64,000 bases of DNA, taken from assembly GCF_029360775.1 (NCBI RefSeq), contig NZ_JARKMZ010000028.1, positions 186,001 through 250,000 on the forward strand, given 5' to 3'. Under the pieces are notes generated by a model, which did not search any database, was not told the DNA's origin, and worked only from the letters and a program-made list of their open reading frames with translations. Source of the stretch: Daejeonella sp. H1SJ63. Lineage in GTDB: Bacteria; Bacteroidota; Bacteroidia; Sphingobacteriales; Sphingobacteriaceae. Positions 8,991 through 17,261 of this stretch are shown here, piece after piece. Each line of letters opens with the position of its first letter. Within the stretch, counting starts at the first letter, position 1. A program made the position numbers and the translations under genes.

Positions 8991-9176
8991 ATGATCTGGA
9001 AATTAGTTAGAGAGGAATTGCCTGAACAGGCAATTGACGTATTATTGTTTGACGGAGGTCAGATTTATTTTGGTTATTATAGTGAGAAGTATGATAAGTT
9101 TGTAGTAGCCAATGATAAAGTAGCGTTAGAGGATTTTACACATTGGATGTCCTTGCCGGAGTTTCCGGCTAAATAA
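8991..9176 (+). CDS. DUF551-like small protein
   Basis: A 61-residue protein with the pattern of DUF551: an opening Trp-rich segment (WKLVREELPE), a central VLLFDGGQIYFGYY and the ending THWMSLPEFPAK. In the family the corresponding end is typically THWMPLPEPP. The function of DUF551 is unknown; it is common in phages and mobile DNA but also chromosomal. No signal peptide or membrane segment is present. The call rests on motif memory only. Confidence 0.65.
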   Translation: MIWKLVREELPEQAIDVLLFDGGQIYFGYYSEKYDKFVVANDKVALEDFTHWMSLPEFPAK

Positions 9177-9233
9177 AGGAATTAGATACTTCGCAGCTTA
9201 TCTGAGTATATACACTCAATTTAATCTATTTGC

Positions 9234-9431
9234 TTACCTGCCGTAATTTTTGGTAATTGGTGGGGTAGAGGTAATTTCTCCGTACTCATTTACATAAGCC
9301 ATCATGTCTTCGAGTTTTCCGCCATTGGAATTTTGTTGGCGTTCCAGTTTTCTTTGCTCTTTATCTTCTTTCTTCTTTGCTCTGTTTTTTTCGAGCTGTT
9401 TCTTCATGAATGTTGCCTGCGATTTTGCCAT
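9234..9431 (-). CDS. Short basic conserved protein
   Basis: A 65-residue cytosolic protein with a Lys/Arg/Glu-rich helix (about residues 9-32, MKKQLEKNRAKKKEDKEQRK) followed by LEDMMAYVNEYGEITSTPP. I recall similar short proteins in other Bacteroidota, some annotated as cold-shock-related because the same segment precedes a cold-shock domain. No such domain is present here. A role in RNA binding is plausible from the charge pattern but is not shown. Confidence 0.6.
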   Translation of the reverse strand: MAKSQATFMKKQLEKNRAKKKEDKEQRKLERQQNSNGGKLEDMMAYVNEYGEITSTPPITKNYGR

Positions 9432-9627
9432 AATTTGTTTAATAATGTAAAAAATTACTATCCGAAATTATTGTTCGCTGCAGGTAGTGTATTGAATCCG
9501 ACTTGGGGAATGGATCTTGGTTTATGATTTAAATATATAAACTCCTGATCAGGCGAATTATGCAGTTATGAAATAAAGAATAGCGTGTGAGTTGATGTAA
9601 AGGTACGGATTTTTATGGGCAAAGGCA

Positions 9628-9666
9628 AGTTTAAGGGGCATAATTGTGGAGCATGTCCTCTTAAAC
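9628..9666 (-). terminator. Imperfect stem-loop after the M48 protease gene
   Basis: AGTTTAAGGGG-CAT pairs with ATGTCCTCTTAAACT, with one bulge and one wobble pair. It lies 16 bp downstream of the protease stop on the minus strand. The following T-run is weak. Confidence 0.35.
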
Positions 9667-9681
9667 TCGCTTGCTGAGGCT

Positions 9682-11133
9682 TTAGTTCGCTATGATTTTG
9701 ATCAACGATCCCTGCTGCACATTATCTGTCAACTGCATGCCGTTTAGAATTGAGAGCTCCTCCATTCTGCCTTCAGATATCTTATAACTGGCTAATGCCT
9801 GCTTAAGAGTGCCTGATTGTTTTACTGTTTTAATACGGATTCTTTCGGGTTGTTTATTCAGTTTCGATGTATCTTTCAGCTCTTTGAAATTTTTCATCGT
9901 TTGCGAAAATATCTCCGAATAGGAATTAAAATCGGCACTTGAGCATGCTCCAAGTAATACGTAGATATTTTGATTATACTGAATATAATAAGACATAGTC
10001 CTTACTGATGAATTTTGTTGTCCCTGTTGCGGTTTCACATCGGCTATAACCGCCAGTGCATTCAATCCGTTAAGGGTAATCTGATTCGACTCTATTACCT
10101 GAAGATTATTATTCTTTATTACTGTGTTCATTACATCCTGAAGTGTATTACCCTTGCCTAAAGTCATCATCAGCAGTGCTTTTCCATCTTTTGGAGCTAA
10201 CTGAATTCTTTGCGGAGTGTTCTGATAGTTCCATCCTGCCGGAGTAGGAAACTGGAATTTTAATTCAGGATGGTAGAAAACATCTTTCTCAAGAAAACCC
10301 TGCTTGGGATCTTCGCCATAAATCAGTCCCTCAATCCGGCGTAAGTAACTTTCCCTGTTAATATTTGGGTTCTTTAGATTTAATTTCTTTTTCCATTCTA
10401 CAGATAGGTTATTTACAGTCACATTTCTTTCGCCTGGATTAGGGTGGGTGGATAGGAAATCAGGAAGTTCTGCAGCTTGAGTGCCTGCTGTTTTTCTTTC
10501 AAGGGTATTGAAAAATCCGGCCATCTCGTGCGCATCGTATCCAATCTTTGATGAATACTCAACTCCCAGTTCATCCGACTGGCGTTCTGCATCGCGGCCA
10601 AATTTCAGGAAGAGGAGTCCCAGCCCCTGAGATAATGGTTGTGCAAAATCCGCCACCTGCGGAACGAGGATCATGCTTCCGATCAATCCAACCTGACCTA
10701 ATACGGCTTTAGTTTGCTGAGAAACTGAGTGTCGGGCAGTAATATGTCCTATTTCATGCCCGAGCACTCCGGCAAATTCAGCTTCATTGTTAAAATGAGC
10801 CATAATACCTCTGGTGAAATAAACATAACCACCGGGAACTGCAAATGCATTGAGAATTTCTGAATCCACAATTTTAAACTCGTATTTCAGGTTTGGCCTG
10901 TGAGAAATTGCAGCCATTTCCCTGCCCTTTTGGGTAATGAAATCCTGAAGTGCCTTATTTTCATAAAGTCCGTACTGGGCAACTATTTCAGGGTCGGCCT
11001 CTTTACCCATTGCTATTTCCTGTTCTTCAGACATTAAAACTATTTGCTTCTTACCTGTTACAGGATTAACTGCACATGAATTTGTAAGGAAAAGCGATGC
11101 GCTCAAACAGGAATAAAGTATAAAATTCTTCAT
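9682..11133 (-). CDS. M48-family zinc metalloprotease lipoprotein
   Basis: Periplasmic or membrane-anchored protease of the LoiP/BepA type. A lipoprotein signal ends in LTNSC (Cys20). The zinc motif HEIGH is at 126-130, and the third ligand is probably Glu183 in ERQSDELG. A C-terminal segment (about 430-483, TLKQALASYKISEGRMEELSIL onward) resembles a degenerate LysM or tail module. At 483 residues it is longer than E. coli LoiP and close to BepA, but TPR repeats are not evident. The role is probably outer-membrane protein quality control, by analogy. Confidence 0.88.
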   Translation of the reverse strand: MKNFILYSCLSASLFLTNSCAVNPVTGKKQIVLMSEEQEIAMGKEADPEIVAQYGLYENKALQDFITQKGREMAAISHRPNLKYEFKIVDSEILNAFAVPGGYVYFTRGIMAHFNNEAEFAGVLGHEIGHITARHSVSQQTKAVLGQVGLIGSMILVPQVADFAQPLSQGLGLLFLKFGRDAERQSDELGVEYSSKIGYDAHEMAGFFNTLERKTAGTQAAELPDFLSTHPNPGERNVTVNNLSVEWKKKLNLKNPNINRESYLRRIEGLIYGEDPKQGFLEKDVFYHPELKFQFPTPAGWNYQNTPQRIQLAPKDGKALLMMTLGKGNTLQDVMNTVIKNNNLQVIESNQITLNGLNALAVIADVKPQQGQQNSSVRTMSYYIQYNQNIYVLLGACSSADFNSYSEIFSQTMKNFKELKDTSKLNKQPERIRIKTVKQSGTLKQALASYKISEGRMEELSILNGMQLTDNVQQGSLIKIIAN

Positions 11134-11542
11134 TATCGTCTATTTTAACATGAATAGTTCAAAATTCCGGCCAATTAACACATTGTACAGCTCAATTGTC
11201 TGTATCAAATTTAGTGTTTGTTTGACTGAAGAATTTAGTCTGAATAAAAAATAGCTCAGATTGATTTTTTATTTGCTTGGTAAACAGTTATATATGATGT
11301 GAAGTTCTATTTTTATTTCGATAAATTGCTTAGAAGGATTCAATAATTATTCTTGTATTCTGGCAAACCGGACTCTTATTTTTGTCTTTTTTCGATCCGG
11401 GCTGATCTGATAACTGTATAGAAATCCGGATAAGTGCATCGGATTTTTGCATATAATCGGAATTGATCAGCAACCGCTCTGACAGATTATTGAGACATGT
11501 CAAAGTTCAGGTATTATGCGGGCTATGTGATAAATATTCTGG
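11134..11542. other. Intergenic stretch without a clear gene
   Basis: About 450 bp (11134-11585) between two minus-strand genes. I see no tRNA fold, riboswitch or conserved coding sequence. It should contain the M48 promoter at its left side. A 24-codon reading frame (11497-11571, starting MSKFRYYAGY) lies near the right end and may be chance or a gene remnant. Confidence 0.4.
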
Positions 11543-11578
11543 AAGAGCATCAGGATAATGCTATTATCTGATGCTCTT
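11543..11578. terminator. Hairpin downstream of the DUF1080 gene
   Basis: AAGAGCATCAG-GATAA pairs with TTATCTGATGCTCTT with one bulged base and a short loop. It begins 8 bp past the DUF1080 stop. There is no strong T-tract on the minus strand. Confidence 0.5.
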
Positions 11579-11585
11579 TAAATTT

Positions 11586-12344
11586 CTAAAGTTCTCTGAT
11601 CCAGATATTTCTGAAGCTTATGGGTTCGCTTGGATCACCATGATCCTGTAATTTTATAGATAAAGCCCCATGTTTTCTATAGAATGGTGCACCGATATAA
11701 AGTGTTTCTCCCTTTAATTCAAGATTGTTTTGAATCAATACTCCGTTGTGAAATACAGTAACCCTGGCCGGACTATTGATATTTCCGTTGTCGTTAAAGA
11801 CAGGAGCTGTCCATACTACGTCATAATATTGCCATTCTCCGGGTTTTTTGGATGCATTTACCAATGGAATAGCTTGCTTATATAGGCTGCCGGCCTGTCC
11901 ATTACTGTATGTTGAGTTCTTGTAGGAGTCAAGTAATTGAAGTTCATATCCGGCATCACCGCCACCTTCAGTTGAACCGAGAAATATTCCGCTATTCCCG
12001 CGTGCCTGTCCGCTTCCACTAATGTTTGCGGGAATTTGCCATTCAATATGTAACTGATAATTAGTGAATTTCTTTTTTGTCTCAATGTTTCCGGTTCCTT
12101 TTTTGACAGTGAAAATGTCGCCTTTAACTGTCCACTTAGCCTCTGAACCGTCTTTTACTGATTTCCATTGGTCAAGATTATTCCCATTGAATAATATAAT
12201 TGCATCATCAGGAACTGGATTGAAATTTATCTGTTTCGGAACCGGAGTCCATACTTCAGTGTCTTTTGGGTTAGCTTTTTGCTGTGCATATCCTTTCTGG
12301 CAAATCAGAATAGCAAGTGCACCTATCAATATGATCTTTTTCAT
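11586..12344 (-). CDS. Secreted DUF1080 (3-keto-disaccharide hydrolase family) protein
   Basis: Secreted beta-sandwich protein of 252 residues. A Sec signal ends near GYAQQ, and the DUF1080 pattern follows: IILFNGNNLDQWKS, FTNYQLHIEW, GNSGIFL, and a C-terminal PISFRNIWIREL. Members bind or hydrolyse modified glycosides, and some act on 3-keto-glucosides. The ATG at 12344 gives a clean signal peptide; a GTG 11 codons upstream is possible but less likely. No other sugar-degradation genes are adjacent, so the substrate is unknown. Confidence 0.85.
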   Translation of the reverse strand: MKKIILIGALAILICQKGYAQQKANPKDTEVWTPVPKQINFNPVPDDAIILFNGNNLDQWKSVKDGSEAKWTVKGDIFTVKKGTGNIETKKKFTNYQLHIEWQIPANISGSGQARGNSGIFLGSTEGGGDAGYELQLLDSYKNSTYSNGQAGSLYKQAIPLVNASKKPGEWQYYDVVWTAPVFNDNGNINSPARVTVFHNGVLIQNNLELKGETLYIGAPFYRKHGALSIKLQDHGDPSEPISFRNIWIREL

Positions 12345-12440
12345 GAAATTGGTTTTGTTTAATATGTTTTTGTTCACTCTAATTTAGGTTTATTTAGGAA
12401 ATATTCCATTTCAATACATTATTGTCTGTCGCAAATAATA

Positions 12441-12448
12441 TATTTTTG
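12441..12448 (+). promoter_or_regulatory. -7 box directly before folB
   Basis: TATTTTTG, a full match to TAnnTTTG, with only 5 nt (TCTCT) to the folB ATG. The mRNA would start within about 0-3 nt of the start codon. Confidence 0.6.
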
Positions 12449-12453
12449 TCTCT

Positions 12454-12819
12454 ATGGGGACTTTAAGGCAAAAAGTAAGTTTGGAGGGTGTTCGATTCTT
12501 TGCTTATCATGGGTTTTATCCTGAAGAACAACTATTGGGAACGGAGTTTATGCTTGATATAGAAGCAGAGACAGAGGTTTTTGGTTCAGGTGATGATGAA
12601 ATAAGTAATACTGTAAATTACGAACGCCTGTTTCAGATTGCTTCTGAAGAAATGAATGTCCCCCGTAAATTGATTGAAACTGTTGCTCACAGTATTCTCG
12701 ACAAGATCAGGCATGAGTTTCTTGCTGTTCAGATGATTAGGGTTAAGATCAGGAAAATGTATCCGCCTATGGGTGCCGAGATCAGGAATTCGGGTATTGA
12801 ACTTGTATTTAAGAGATAA
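12454..12819 (+). CDS. folB: Dihydroneopterin aldolase
   Basis: Folate-pathway enzyme of 121 residues that splits 7,8-dihydroneopterin to 6-hydroxymethyl-dihydropterin and glycolaldehyde. The family pattern is visible: VRFFAYHGFYPEEQ, NTVNYERLFQIA, LIETVAHSILDKI and the conserved VKIRKMYPP carrying the catalytic lysine region. Length and order match FolB. The next gene starts 1 nt after its stop, which suggests co-transcription with an FAD-linked oxidase. The aldolase releases glycolaldehyde and the neighbour may oxidise glycolate or lactate, but a metabolic link is only a guess. Confidence 0.92.
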   Translation: MGTLRQKVSLEGVRFFAYHGFYPEEQLLGTEFMLDIEAETEVFGSGDDEISNTVNYERLFQIASEEMNVPRKLIETVAHSILDKIRHEFLAVQMIRVKIRKMYPPMGAEIRNSGIELVFKR

Positions 12820-12820
12820 C

Positions 12821-14218
12821 ATGCAATTTAACTCTATTGATAGTGCTCTTTTGTCTGAGATATCAGGTATTGTTGGTAAAGAGAATGTTTATACCGGTTT
12901 GGATGAACTGGAGTCTTACTCTCATGATGAAACTGAGGATCTGGTATATTTTCCTGAGGCTGTGGCCATTCCTGCAGATACTGAGCAGATCTCAAGGCTG
13001 ATGAAACTATGTAATAAGCATCATATTCCGGTTACGCCCAGAGGGGCAGGCACCGGACTTAGTGGTGGTGCGCTTGCAGTTCAAGGTGGTTTGGTGATCT
13101 CAATGGAAAAGTTCAACAGTATTATTGAAATAGATGAACGTAATTTACAGGCAACGGTTGAATCGGGTGTAATTACAGAGGTTTTAATGAATGCGGTTGC
13201 AGAAAAAGAACTTTATTATCCGGTAGATCCGTCGAGCAAGGGCTCCTGTTTTATAGGTGGCAATGTAGCGCATGGCAGTGGCGGTCCAAGGGTTGTTAAG
13301 TATGGAACCATCAGGGAATATGTATTGAACCTGGAAGTTGTTTTGCCAGACGGGGAGATTATCTGGACGGGAGCAAATACTTTAAAATATGCTTCAGGCC
13401 TGAATCTGACTCAATTGATGATTGGATCTGAGGGTATTCTGGCAATCATAACAAAGGTTGTATTAAAGTTGATTCCTCGTCCGGCACATAGTTTGGTAAT
13501 GCTTGCCTCTTTCCCCGGAAATGAAGAGGCATGCATGGCGGTATCGTCTATATTCAGGGCCGGCATCTGTCCCTCAACTCTTGAATTCATGGAAAGAAGG
13601 GCAGTTGAATGGGTAATCGCTTATGATCATTTCCCTTTTGATCTGAAGGATGAAGTTGGAGCACTGCTGATGATAGAGATTGATGGCAATGATCTTGATA
13701 TGTTATACAGCGATTGTGAAAAGATAAACACCGTGCTGGAGGCTCATAATTGTTCAGATGTTTTATTGGGTGATACTGCTGCTCAGAAGGAGTCGATCTG
13801 GAGAATGAGAAGAACTATGCCACTTTCGGTTAAATCCAATTCAATTTATAAGGAGGAGGACACTGTTGTGCCGAGGGCTGAATTGCCAAAGCTTATTTAT
13901 GGTATAAAGGAAACCGGTAAGAAGTATGGCTTTGAGTCTATTTGCTATGGCCATGCCGGCGATGGGAATCTTCATGTAAATATAGTTAAAGCTGATATGT
14001 CTGATCACGACTGGAATACCAGGTTAAAGGAAGGTATTCGCGAAATCTTTGAACTAACTGTTGCTTTGGGTGGAACTATTTCAGGTGAGCATGGTATCGG
14101 GTTGGTTCAGCGGGAATATATGGATATCAGGTATCCTCATGTTCATATGGATCTGATGCGTGGAATTAAGAAAGTATTTGATCCCAAAGGGATTCTGAAT
14201 CCGGGCAAGATGATCTGA
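12821..14218 (+). CDS. FAD-linked oxidase, GlcD/D-lactate dehydrogenase type
   Basis: Flavoprotein of 465 residues in the vanillyl-alcohol-oxidase fold. The N-terminal PCMH FAD domain has PRGAGTGLSGGAL near residue 75 and SCFIGGNVAHGSGGPR. The C-terminal oxidase domain has CYGHAGDGNLHVN and ISGEHGIG. It probably oxidises glycolate or D-lactate and feeds electrons to the respiratory chain. The ATG at 12821 follows the folB stop (12817-12819) by one base. An upstream in-frame start at 12773 would sit inside folB and is rejected. Substrate choice cannot be read from sequence alone. Confidence 0.87.
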   Translation: MQFNSIDSALLSEISGIVGKENVYTGLDELESYSHDETEDLVYFPEAVAIPADTEQISRLMKLCNKHHIPVTPRGAGTGLSGGALAVQGGLVISMEKFNSIIEIDERNLQATVESGVITEVLMNAVAEKELYYPVDPSSKGSCFIGGNVAHGSGGPRVVKYGTIREYVLNLEVVLPDGEIIWTGANTLKYASGLNLTQLMIGSEGILAIITKVVLKLIPRPAHSLVMLASFPGNEEACMAVSSIFRAGICPSTLEFMERRAVEWVIAYDHFPFDLKDEVGALLMIEIDGNDLDMLYSDCEKINTVLEAHNCSDVLLGDTAAQKESIWRMRRTMPLSVKSNSIYKEEDTVVPRAELPKLIYGIKETGKKYGFESICYGHAGDGNLHVNIVKADMSDHDWNTRLKEGIREIFELTVALGGTISGEHGIGLVQREYMDIRYPHVHMDLMRGIKKVFDPKGILNPGKMI

Positions 14219-14221
14219 ACG

Positions 14222-14650
14222 CTACAGATTTTCCATTTTTTTGCGTTGGTATTCAGGTATTGGAACGGGTTTTCCTGCATTGTAATCGTAGGCAACGCAT
14301 AGGGTTGATCCTGTGGTGCATATTTGTTCCTCGCCATTAACAACTTTAATCAGTATGTATTCCAGATCAAAACTGCTTCCTCCAATTCTTGATGTTCGTA
14401 CATAAGCATAAACCTCGTCATTGAGCATAATCGGTTTCAGGTATTCAACATGCGAATTTCTTAAAATGATACCAATATTGCTCCAGTCCCATTCAATGAT
14501 TTCATTCCAATACGCACTTCTGGCTACCTCAAAATAGGTAAGATAAATGGCATTGTTTACATGTCCGAAAGCGTCAATATCTGCAAACCTTATTGGAATA
14601 TTGGTTTTGTAATGATAGTCTTCAGTTTTGATTGTATGCCGTATTGTCAT
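14222..14650 (-). CDS. Acyl-CoA thioesterase, hotdog (4HBT/YbgC) family
   Basis: Single hotdog-domain thioesterase of 142 residues that hydrolyses acyl-CoA. The catalytic signature FADIDAFGHVNNAIY is near residues 22-36, with Asp24 or Asp26 as the active acid. The motif is followed by a helix with FEVARSAYW, as in 4-hydroxybenzoyl-CoA thioesterases. The gene converges with the FAD oxidase, leaving only 3 bp between stops. Substrate is unknown. Confidence 0.88.
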   Translation of the reverse strand: MTIRHTIKTEDYHYKTNIPIRFADIDAFGHVNNAIYLTYFEVARSAYWNEIIEWDWSNIGIILRNSHVEYLKPIMLNDEVYAYVRTSRIGGSSFDLEYILIKVVNGEEQICTTGSTLCVAYDYNAGKPVPIPEYQRKKMENL

Positions 14651-14747
14651 TTGTTTTTAAGATATAGTGACACAATGGCTCGTTTGTTATTCAATAATAG
14701 TGATTTTTCTGATTGGTATATAGATTGGTAATGAAAAAAATAAACTT

Positions 14748-14753
14748 AGGAGG
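14748..14753 (+). promoter_or_regulatory. Strong Shine-Dalgarno AGGAGG before the Hsp20 gene
   Basis: A perfect AGGAGG ends 8 nt before the ATG at 14762. Such a site is rare in this window, where most genes have A-rich, SD-less leaders. Confidence 0.75.
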
Positions 14754-14761
14754 ACATAAAA

Positions 14762-15211
14762 ATGGCACTTGTAAAATTTGCAAACGGAAACTCAAACAAA
14801 GTATTTAAACCGGTTTATTCTGATGTTTTTGATTCATTTTTCAATTCAGATTCATTTTTGCCAAAAAGTACTGTAGTACGTATTCCTGCAGTAAATATAG
14901 CAGAAAATGAAAATCAATTTCATATTGAACTTGCAGTTCCGGGTATGAAGAAGGAAGACTTTAAAATTAGTCTTGAACACGATCAGCTGACAATTTCTGC
15001 AGAGAGTAAAGCGGAGAATGCCGAACAGAATGATGCAAAAAAATATAACCGGGTAGAATATAATTATTCATCATTTATGAGATCTTTCACTTTACCGGAG
15101 AGTGCTGATCCTTCAAAAATTGAGGCTGAATATAAAGACGGAATTTTGTTGATTGCGGTTGCAAAGAAAGAGGAAGCAAAGATTCAGGCCAGAGAAATTG
15201 TAGTGAAATAA
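14762..15211 (+). CDS. Small heat-shock protein, Hsp20/alpha-crystallin family
   Basis: ATP-independent holdase chaperone of 149 residues. An N-terminal arm of about 40 residues is followed by the alpha-crystallin domain (about 42-140: FHIELAVPGMKKEDFKIS, SSFMRSFTLPESADPSKIEAEYKDGILLI). The final AKKEEAKIQ fits the C-terminal I-x-I-type region loosely. It is monocistronic, preceded by a strong Shine-Dalgarno and closed by a 10-bp hairpin terminator, as expected for a highly expressed stress gene. No heat-shock operator such as CIRCE is visible. Confidence 0.93.
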   Translation: MALVKFANGNSNKVFKPVYSDVFDSFFNSDSFLPKSTVVRIPAVNIAENENQFHIELAVPGMKKEDFKISLEHDQLTISAESKAENAEQNDAKKYNRVEYNYSSFMRSFTLPESADPSKIEAEYKDGILLIAVAKKEEAKIQAREIVVK

Positions 15212-15234
15212 GTTTAATTGAATAGGTGAAAATT

Positions 15235-15265
15235 AAGGCAGTTCATAAGCGAACTGCCTTTTTTA
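15235..15265 (+). terminator. Rho-independent terminator of the Hsp20 gene
   Basis: A perfect 10-bp stem AAGGCAGTTC/GAACTGCCTT with a 6-nt loop and a T-tract, 23 bp after the stop. Confidence 0.88.
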
Positions 15266-15297
15266 TTGCACTTTAAGACACAAAAATCGTATTTTTA
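15266..15297 (+). promoter_or_regulatory. Promoter of the 438-residue orphan protein gene
   Basis: TTG (15266-15268), 21 nt, then TATTTTTA (15290-15297), four bases before the ATG at 15302. The TTG is the -33 element rather than a start codon. The leader would be almost absent. Confidence 0.5.
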
Positions 15298-15301
15298 CAG
15301 C

Positions 15302-16615
15302 ATGCAGAGAGAAATTTTAGAGACCAGAAGAAAAGCCTTAAAGATAAATTTAGATGAAGCGATTTACGGAACTTTTGCCGAAATAGGGGCAGGGCAGGAG
15401 GTCGCCAGAAATTTTTTCACTGCAGGTGCAGCCTCAGGTACAATTGCCAAGACCATGTCGGCCTATGATATGGTTTTTAGCAATTCTATTTACGGAACTG
15501 AAGAATCGGGCAGGTATGTTTCTGAATCACGTCTGGATAAAATGATTCAGCATGAGTTTGGACTGCTTTCTGAACGTCTTTGTGGTCCTAAATATGCCGG
15601 GAAGACTTTCTTTGCATTTGCAGATACTGTAACTACACTGAATTTTAATAAGACTAATGATCCTCATGGCTGGCTTGGAATACGTTTTCAGTTAAAGCCG
15701 GGCGGTGAGCCTAATGATATTATTTTTCATGTCAGGTTACTTGACAGCGATACCAGTTTGCAGCAGAATGTACTGGGAGTGCTTGGAGTAAACCTGGTTT
15801 ATGCTGCATATTATTATCATGATAATATTCAGTTTATGATTGAGTCGCTGGTAGATAATCTTACGGTTGGATCTGTAGAGATCGATTTAATTAGTCTCAG
15901 CGGGCCACATTTTAAAAACGCAAACGACAGGTTAGTGAATCTGTATTTAATTGCTAAAGGATTTTCAGGAGCTGCAATCTTTGATAAGGAGGGGCAGGTC
16001 AGGCAATCTAAAGATGTGCTGTACAAAAAGGATGTGATGATTTTGAGGACAAAATTTGGTCAGAAGTCAACCCCGAATTTTGATCTTTTCAACAAGGCAG
16101 TTGAACAGTTTAAACGTTCACAGAATGTAAGTGATGATAATATTATTGTGATGATCGAGATCCTCATGACTAATTTTCTGGAGAATGAAAGAACTGAAAA
16201 GGGAAATGAAGAACTTGAAACTTTTGCGAAGCGGGCTGAGGAATTGTGTGCAACAGGAAATTATGTAATTGTTTCTGATTTTACCAGGAACCATAAACTT
16301 GCTCAGTATCTGTCGCGATGCAATCCGAAAAGTGTTGGTATCTCTACCAATATTGCCAATCTGAAGAATATATTCAACTCTGCCAATTACGGAGAGCATT
16401 ATACTGATGAATTATTAGCTTATATCAGCGATCTTTTTAGTAAGAACGTGAAATTATATGCTTATCCCTATCTTGATAAAAAGAATAATGAGATTATCAC
16501 TACCAAAAATATGCCTGTTTCACCCGAGGCAAAGCATCTTTTTGAGTTTTTGATCCAGAATGGATATATAATGGATATAGATGAGTATGACGAGAAGTTT
16601 GTAAAAACAGTTTAA
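15302..16615 (+). CDS. Conserved cytosolic protein of unknown function
   Basis: A 438-residue protein starting MQREILETRRKALKINL. It has a striking conserved-looking segment IYGTFAEIGAGQEVARNFF followed by ASGTIAKTMSAYDM (about residues 20-60). I recall homologues in many Bacteroidota and some other phyla, often labelled as TonB-dependent receptor or nucleotide adenylyltransferase. Neither label fits: there is no signal peptide, plug or barrel, and no HxGH motif. It looks soluble, with mixed alpha/beta character. It is monocistronic with its own promoter. Function unknown. Confidence 0.7.
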   Translation: MQREILETRRKALKINLDEAIYGTFAEIGAGQEVARNFFTAGAASGTIAKTMSAYDMVFSNSIYGTEESGRYVSESRLDKMIQHEFGLLSERLCGPKYAGKTFFAFADTVTTLNFNKTNDPHGWLGIRFQLKPGGEPNDIIFHVRLLDSDTSLQQNVLGVLGVNLVYAAYYYHDNIQFMIESLVDNLTVGSVEIDLISLSGPHFKNANDRLVNLYLIAKGFSGAAIFDKEGQVRQSKDVLYKKDVMILRTKFGQKSTPNFDLFNKAVEQFKRSQNVSDDNIIVMIEILMTNFLENERTEKGNEELETFAKRAEELCATGNYVIVSDFTRNHKLAQYLSRCNPKSVGISTNIANLKNIFNSANYGEHYTDELLAYISDLFSKNVKLYAYPYLDKKNNEIITTKNMPVSPEAKHLFEFLIQNGYIMDIDEYDEKFVKTV

Positions 16616-16687
16616 TAACAGCGAGGCGATTGAAGAATCAAGGAACAGTATACTCCCTGCTCCTCATTCTTCACTTTCACTAAAGAA

Positions 16688-17179
16688 TTAGTTTCTCATG
16701 TTAATAAATTGCAGGGGTTGTCCAAAATCATCTCCTCTGCAAAGTGAAATTACAGCCTGAAGATCATCAATTTTTTTACCCTGAACTCTTACCTGATCAT
16801 CCATGATGGAAGCCTGAACTTTTAGCCCGCTGTCTTTTATTTTTTTAACAATTTTTTTTGCGGTTTCCTTGTCAATACCTTCTTTGATCTTAATTTCTTT
16901 TCGAAGCATATTGCCGGATGCATATTGTTCCTTGCCAAGATCCATACTTCCCGGGTCGAGGTTGTGTTTCACCATTCTGGATATGATAGCATCCTGAATG
17001 GCTTTCAGACGCATATCATTTTCTGTGATAATGGTAATCTCATTTGTCTTTTTATCAAGTTCCATACTGCTTTTGGAATCGTTGAAATCATAGCGGTTCA
17101 GAATCTCTTTTTTTGCGGTATTTATTGCATTGTCGAGGGTCTGACCATCTATTTTGCTTACAATATCAAATGTTGGCAT
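16688..17179 (-). CDS. YajQ-family nucleotide-binding protein
   Basis: A 163-residue member of the UPF0234/YajQ family, small two-domain proteins that in some bacteria bind cyclic di-GMP or tRNA. The opening PTFDIVSKIDGQTLDNAINT and the internal KKEILNRYDFNDSKSSMEL are diagnostic. The C-terminal VRVQGKKIDDLQAVISL is also typical. The gene stands alone. Binding of c-di-GMP is known for homologues (Xanthomonas) and is not implied by any visible residue here. Confidence 0.9.
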   Translation of the reverse strand: MPTFDIVSKIDGQTLDNAINTAKKEILNRYDFNDSKSSMELDKKTNEITIITENDMRLKAIQDAIISRMVKHNLDPGSMDLGKEQYASGNMLRKEIKIKEGIDKETAKKIVKKIKDSGLKVQASIMDDQVRVQGKKIDDLQAVISLCRGDDFGQPLQFINMRN

Positions 17180-17216
17180 GCTTGAATATCTAATTGGTTA
17201 ATGCTGAATTTTTTGG

Positions 17217-17224
17217 TATATTTA
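17217..17224 (+). promoter_or_regulatory. -7-like box of the H1-like gene
   Basis: TATATTTA with a TTG (17194-17196) 20 nt upstream. One mismatch from TAnnTTTG, 37 nt before the ATG at 17262. Confidence 0.4.
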
Positions 17225-17261
17225 GGTTATTACATTATAATCAATCCTAAAAATCAGGAAT

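Noticed and set aside
9333-9527. A 64-codon + strand frame ending in AAGSVLNPTWGMDLGL
   Set aside because: Most of it lies opposite the basic 65-residue gene, with no promoter or family match. The end looks barrel-like by chance.
12773-12820. Upstream start for the FAD oxidase inside folB
   Set aside because: The ATG at 12821, one base after the folB stop, fits family length and coupling.
15302-16615. TonB-dependent receptor
   Set aside because: No signal peptide, plug domain or beta-barrel; the length of 438 is too short.
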